Part shown: positions 63,722-64,000 of the stretch, piece by piece
Numbering within the stretch: the first letter of the stretch is position 1
Layout: each line of letters starts with the position of its first letter
Source: JAVWMQ01 sp036637375
Lineage (GTDB): Bacteria; Bacillota; Clostridia; Peptostreptococcales; Anaerovoracaceae
Length of the DNA: 64,000 nt
Assembly: GCA_036637375.1 (NCBI GenBank)
Contig: JAVWMQ010000002.1
Coordinates: forward strand, 1 to 64,000
Direction of reading: 5' to 3'
The notes under the pieces: model-generated
What the model saw: only the letters and a program-made list of their open reading frames with translations
The model's database searches: none
What the model was told of the DNA's origin: nothing
Made by a program: the position numbers and the translations under genes

Positions 63722-64000
63722 TCAATCACTTACATCTATAAAGTCTACTGCTCTCATCAGCTTCTTTTCATCAATCTTATAAAGTGATTCTTTTATACTT
63801 TTTTTACCTGCACTTGTTATTAAACCAAATCTCTTTTTTGTAACATAGTCGTTATATAAATAAGCTTTAGACAGACTAGCTGTGCCTTCAGAAATGTTTG
63901 TTTCTTTTGTCTTAAAGTTACTTTCCATAGTCTCTGTTGCCTTACCTGCAAATGTAACTAACTCTACGTGAGAATTTGCAATTTTAGTTGCTTCACTATA
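63722..64000 (-). CDS. Hypothetical Tad-locus protein, 5' end beyond the window
   Basis: The last 92 codons of a gene that continues past the window edge. The visible part reads as a soluble, helical C-terminus (HVELVTFAGKATETMES, then KRFGLITSAGKKSIKESLYK) and ends with KLMRAVDFIDVSD. No motif identifies it. A downstream ATG inside this stretch gives a 68-residue frame, but the frame is open to the edge, so the true start is outside. Its stop is adjacent to the DUF5702-like start, indicating one operon. Confidence 0.6.
   Translation of the reverse strand, partial: YSEATKIANSHVELVTFAGKATETMESNFKTKETNISEGTASLSKAYLYNDYVTKKRFGLITSAGKKSIKESLYKIDEKKLMRAVDFIDVSD

Noticed and set aside
1..64000. 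CRISPR arrays, tRNA/rRNA genes, insertion sequences, prophage
   Set aside because: No regularly spaced repeats, cloverleaf-like genes, transposase or phage genes were seen on either strand.

Overview
The window is AT-rich (roughly 30% GC by eye) chromosomal DNA from an anaerobic, low-GC Firmicute of the class Clostridia. Pointers are a bifunctional IspH-ribosomal S1 fusion, a dnaG-rpoD-trmK-nif3 block, a giant acyl-CoA dehydratase activase-type protein, PFL/ACT and DUF6873 proteins, a DUF975-CmpB membrane protein and the edge of a Tad-type pilus locus. No rRNA, tRNA, CRISPR array, insertion sequence or prophage is visible. Shine-Dalgarno sites are strong and many genes overlap by a few bases, so the window reads as a string of compact operons of core genes.

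Layout. 1-1.3 kb: ung-lemA (minus). 1.35-5.9 kb: plus-strand DUF6873 protein, MsrAB, an Elp3-like radical SAM protein, and an ACT + PFL (UPF0210) pair. 6-12.5 kb: minus-strand thiol/envelope genes, shikimate kinase, an ABC exporter (ATPase plus a 972-aa FtsX-type permease) and a PAQR/hemolysin III protein. 12.7-14.6 kb: plus-strand DUF1836 protein and a D,D-carboxypeptidase. 14.6-24.1 kb: minus-strand K+ channel-like protein, a probable 6S RNA, pantothenate genes panC-panB-panG, yebC, the 1407-aa activase and a Trm11-like methyltransferase. 24.2 kb: a Cys-rich protein. 24.8-33.2 kb: minus-strand cytidylate-kinase-like protein, MATE pump, DUF975-CmpB protein, RNase P RNA, nif3, trmK, rpoD and dnaG. 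33.4-34.0 kb: plus-strand glucosaminidase. 34-42 kb: minus-strand LD-carboxypeptidase, dgt, dut, M16 peptidase, MBL hydrolase, YkvI, RarD, a hypothetical protein and murI. 42.1-46.8 kb: plus-strand pepF, nadK, rluA-family and M29 aminopeptidase. 46.8-60.8 kb: minus-strand cohesin-like and LytB-like surface proteins, pdp-deoB, phosphoesterase, rmuC, coaB-like, tcdA, recX, EamA, PPTase, ispH-S1 and rarA. 61 kb: a 52-aa zinc-ribbon gene. 61.2-64 kb: the distal end of a Tad/TadE-like locus running off the window.

How the genes work together. Much of the content is housekeeping: nucleotide hygiene (ung, dut, dgt, pdp, deoB), replication and transcription (dnaG, rpoD, rarA, recX, rmuC), RNA processing and modification (rnpB, trmK, rluA family, trm11-like, tcdA), and cell wall (murI, D,D- and L,D-carboxypeptidases, two glucosaminidases). 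A CoA thread runs through it: panG-panB-panC, a stand-alone CoaB-like protein and an Sfp-type phosphopantetheinyl transferase.

The points most worth following are: a TadE-like prepilin carrying two tandem Y-H-x3-C-x22-C-x2-C modules; a probable 6S RNA immediately behind panC; an RNase P RNA that an open frame runs straight through, which invites mis-annotation; two genes whose -10 boxes sit 6 nt from the start codon without a Shine-Dalgarno site (likely leaderless); an in-frame Asp-Val/Ile repeat in the primary sigma factor; and a membrane-anchored cohesin-like protein paired with a secreted glucosaminidase.
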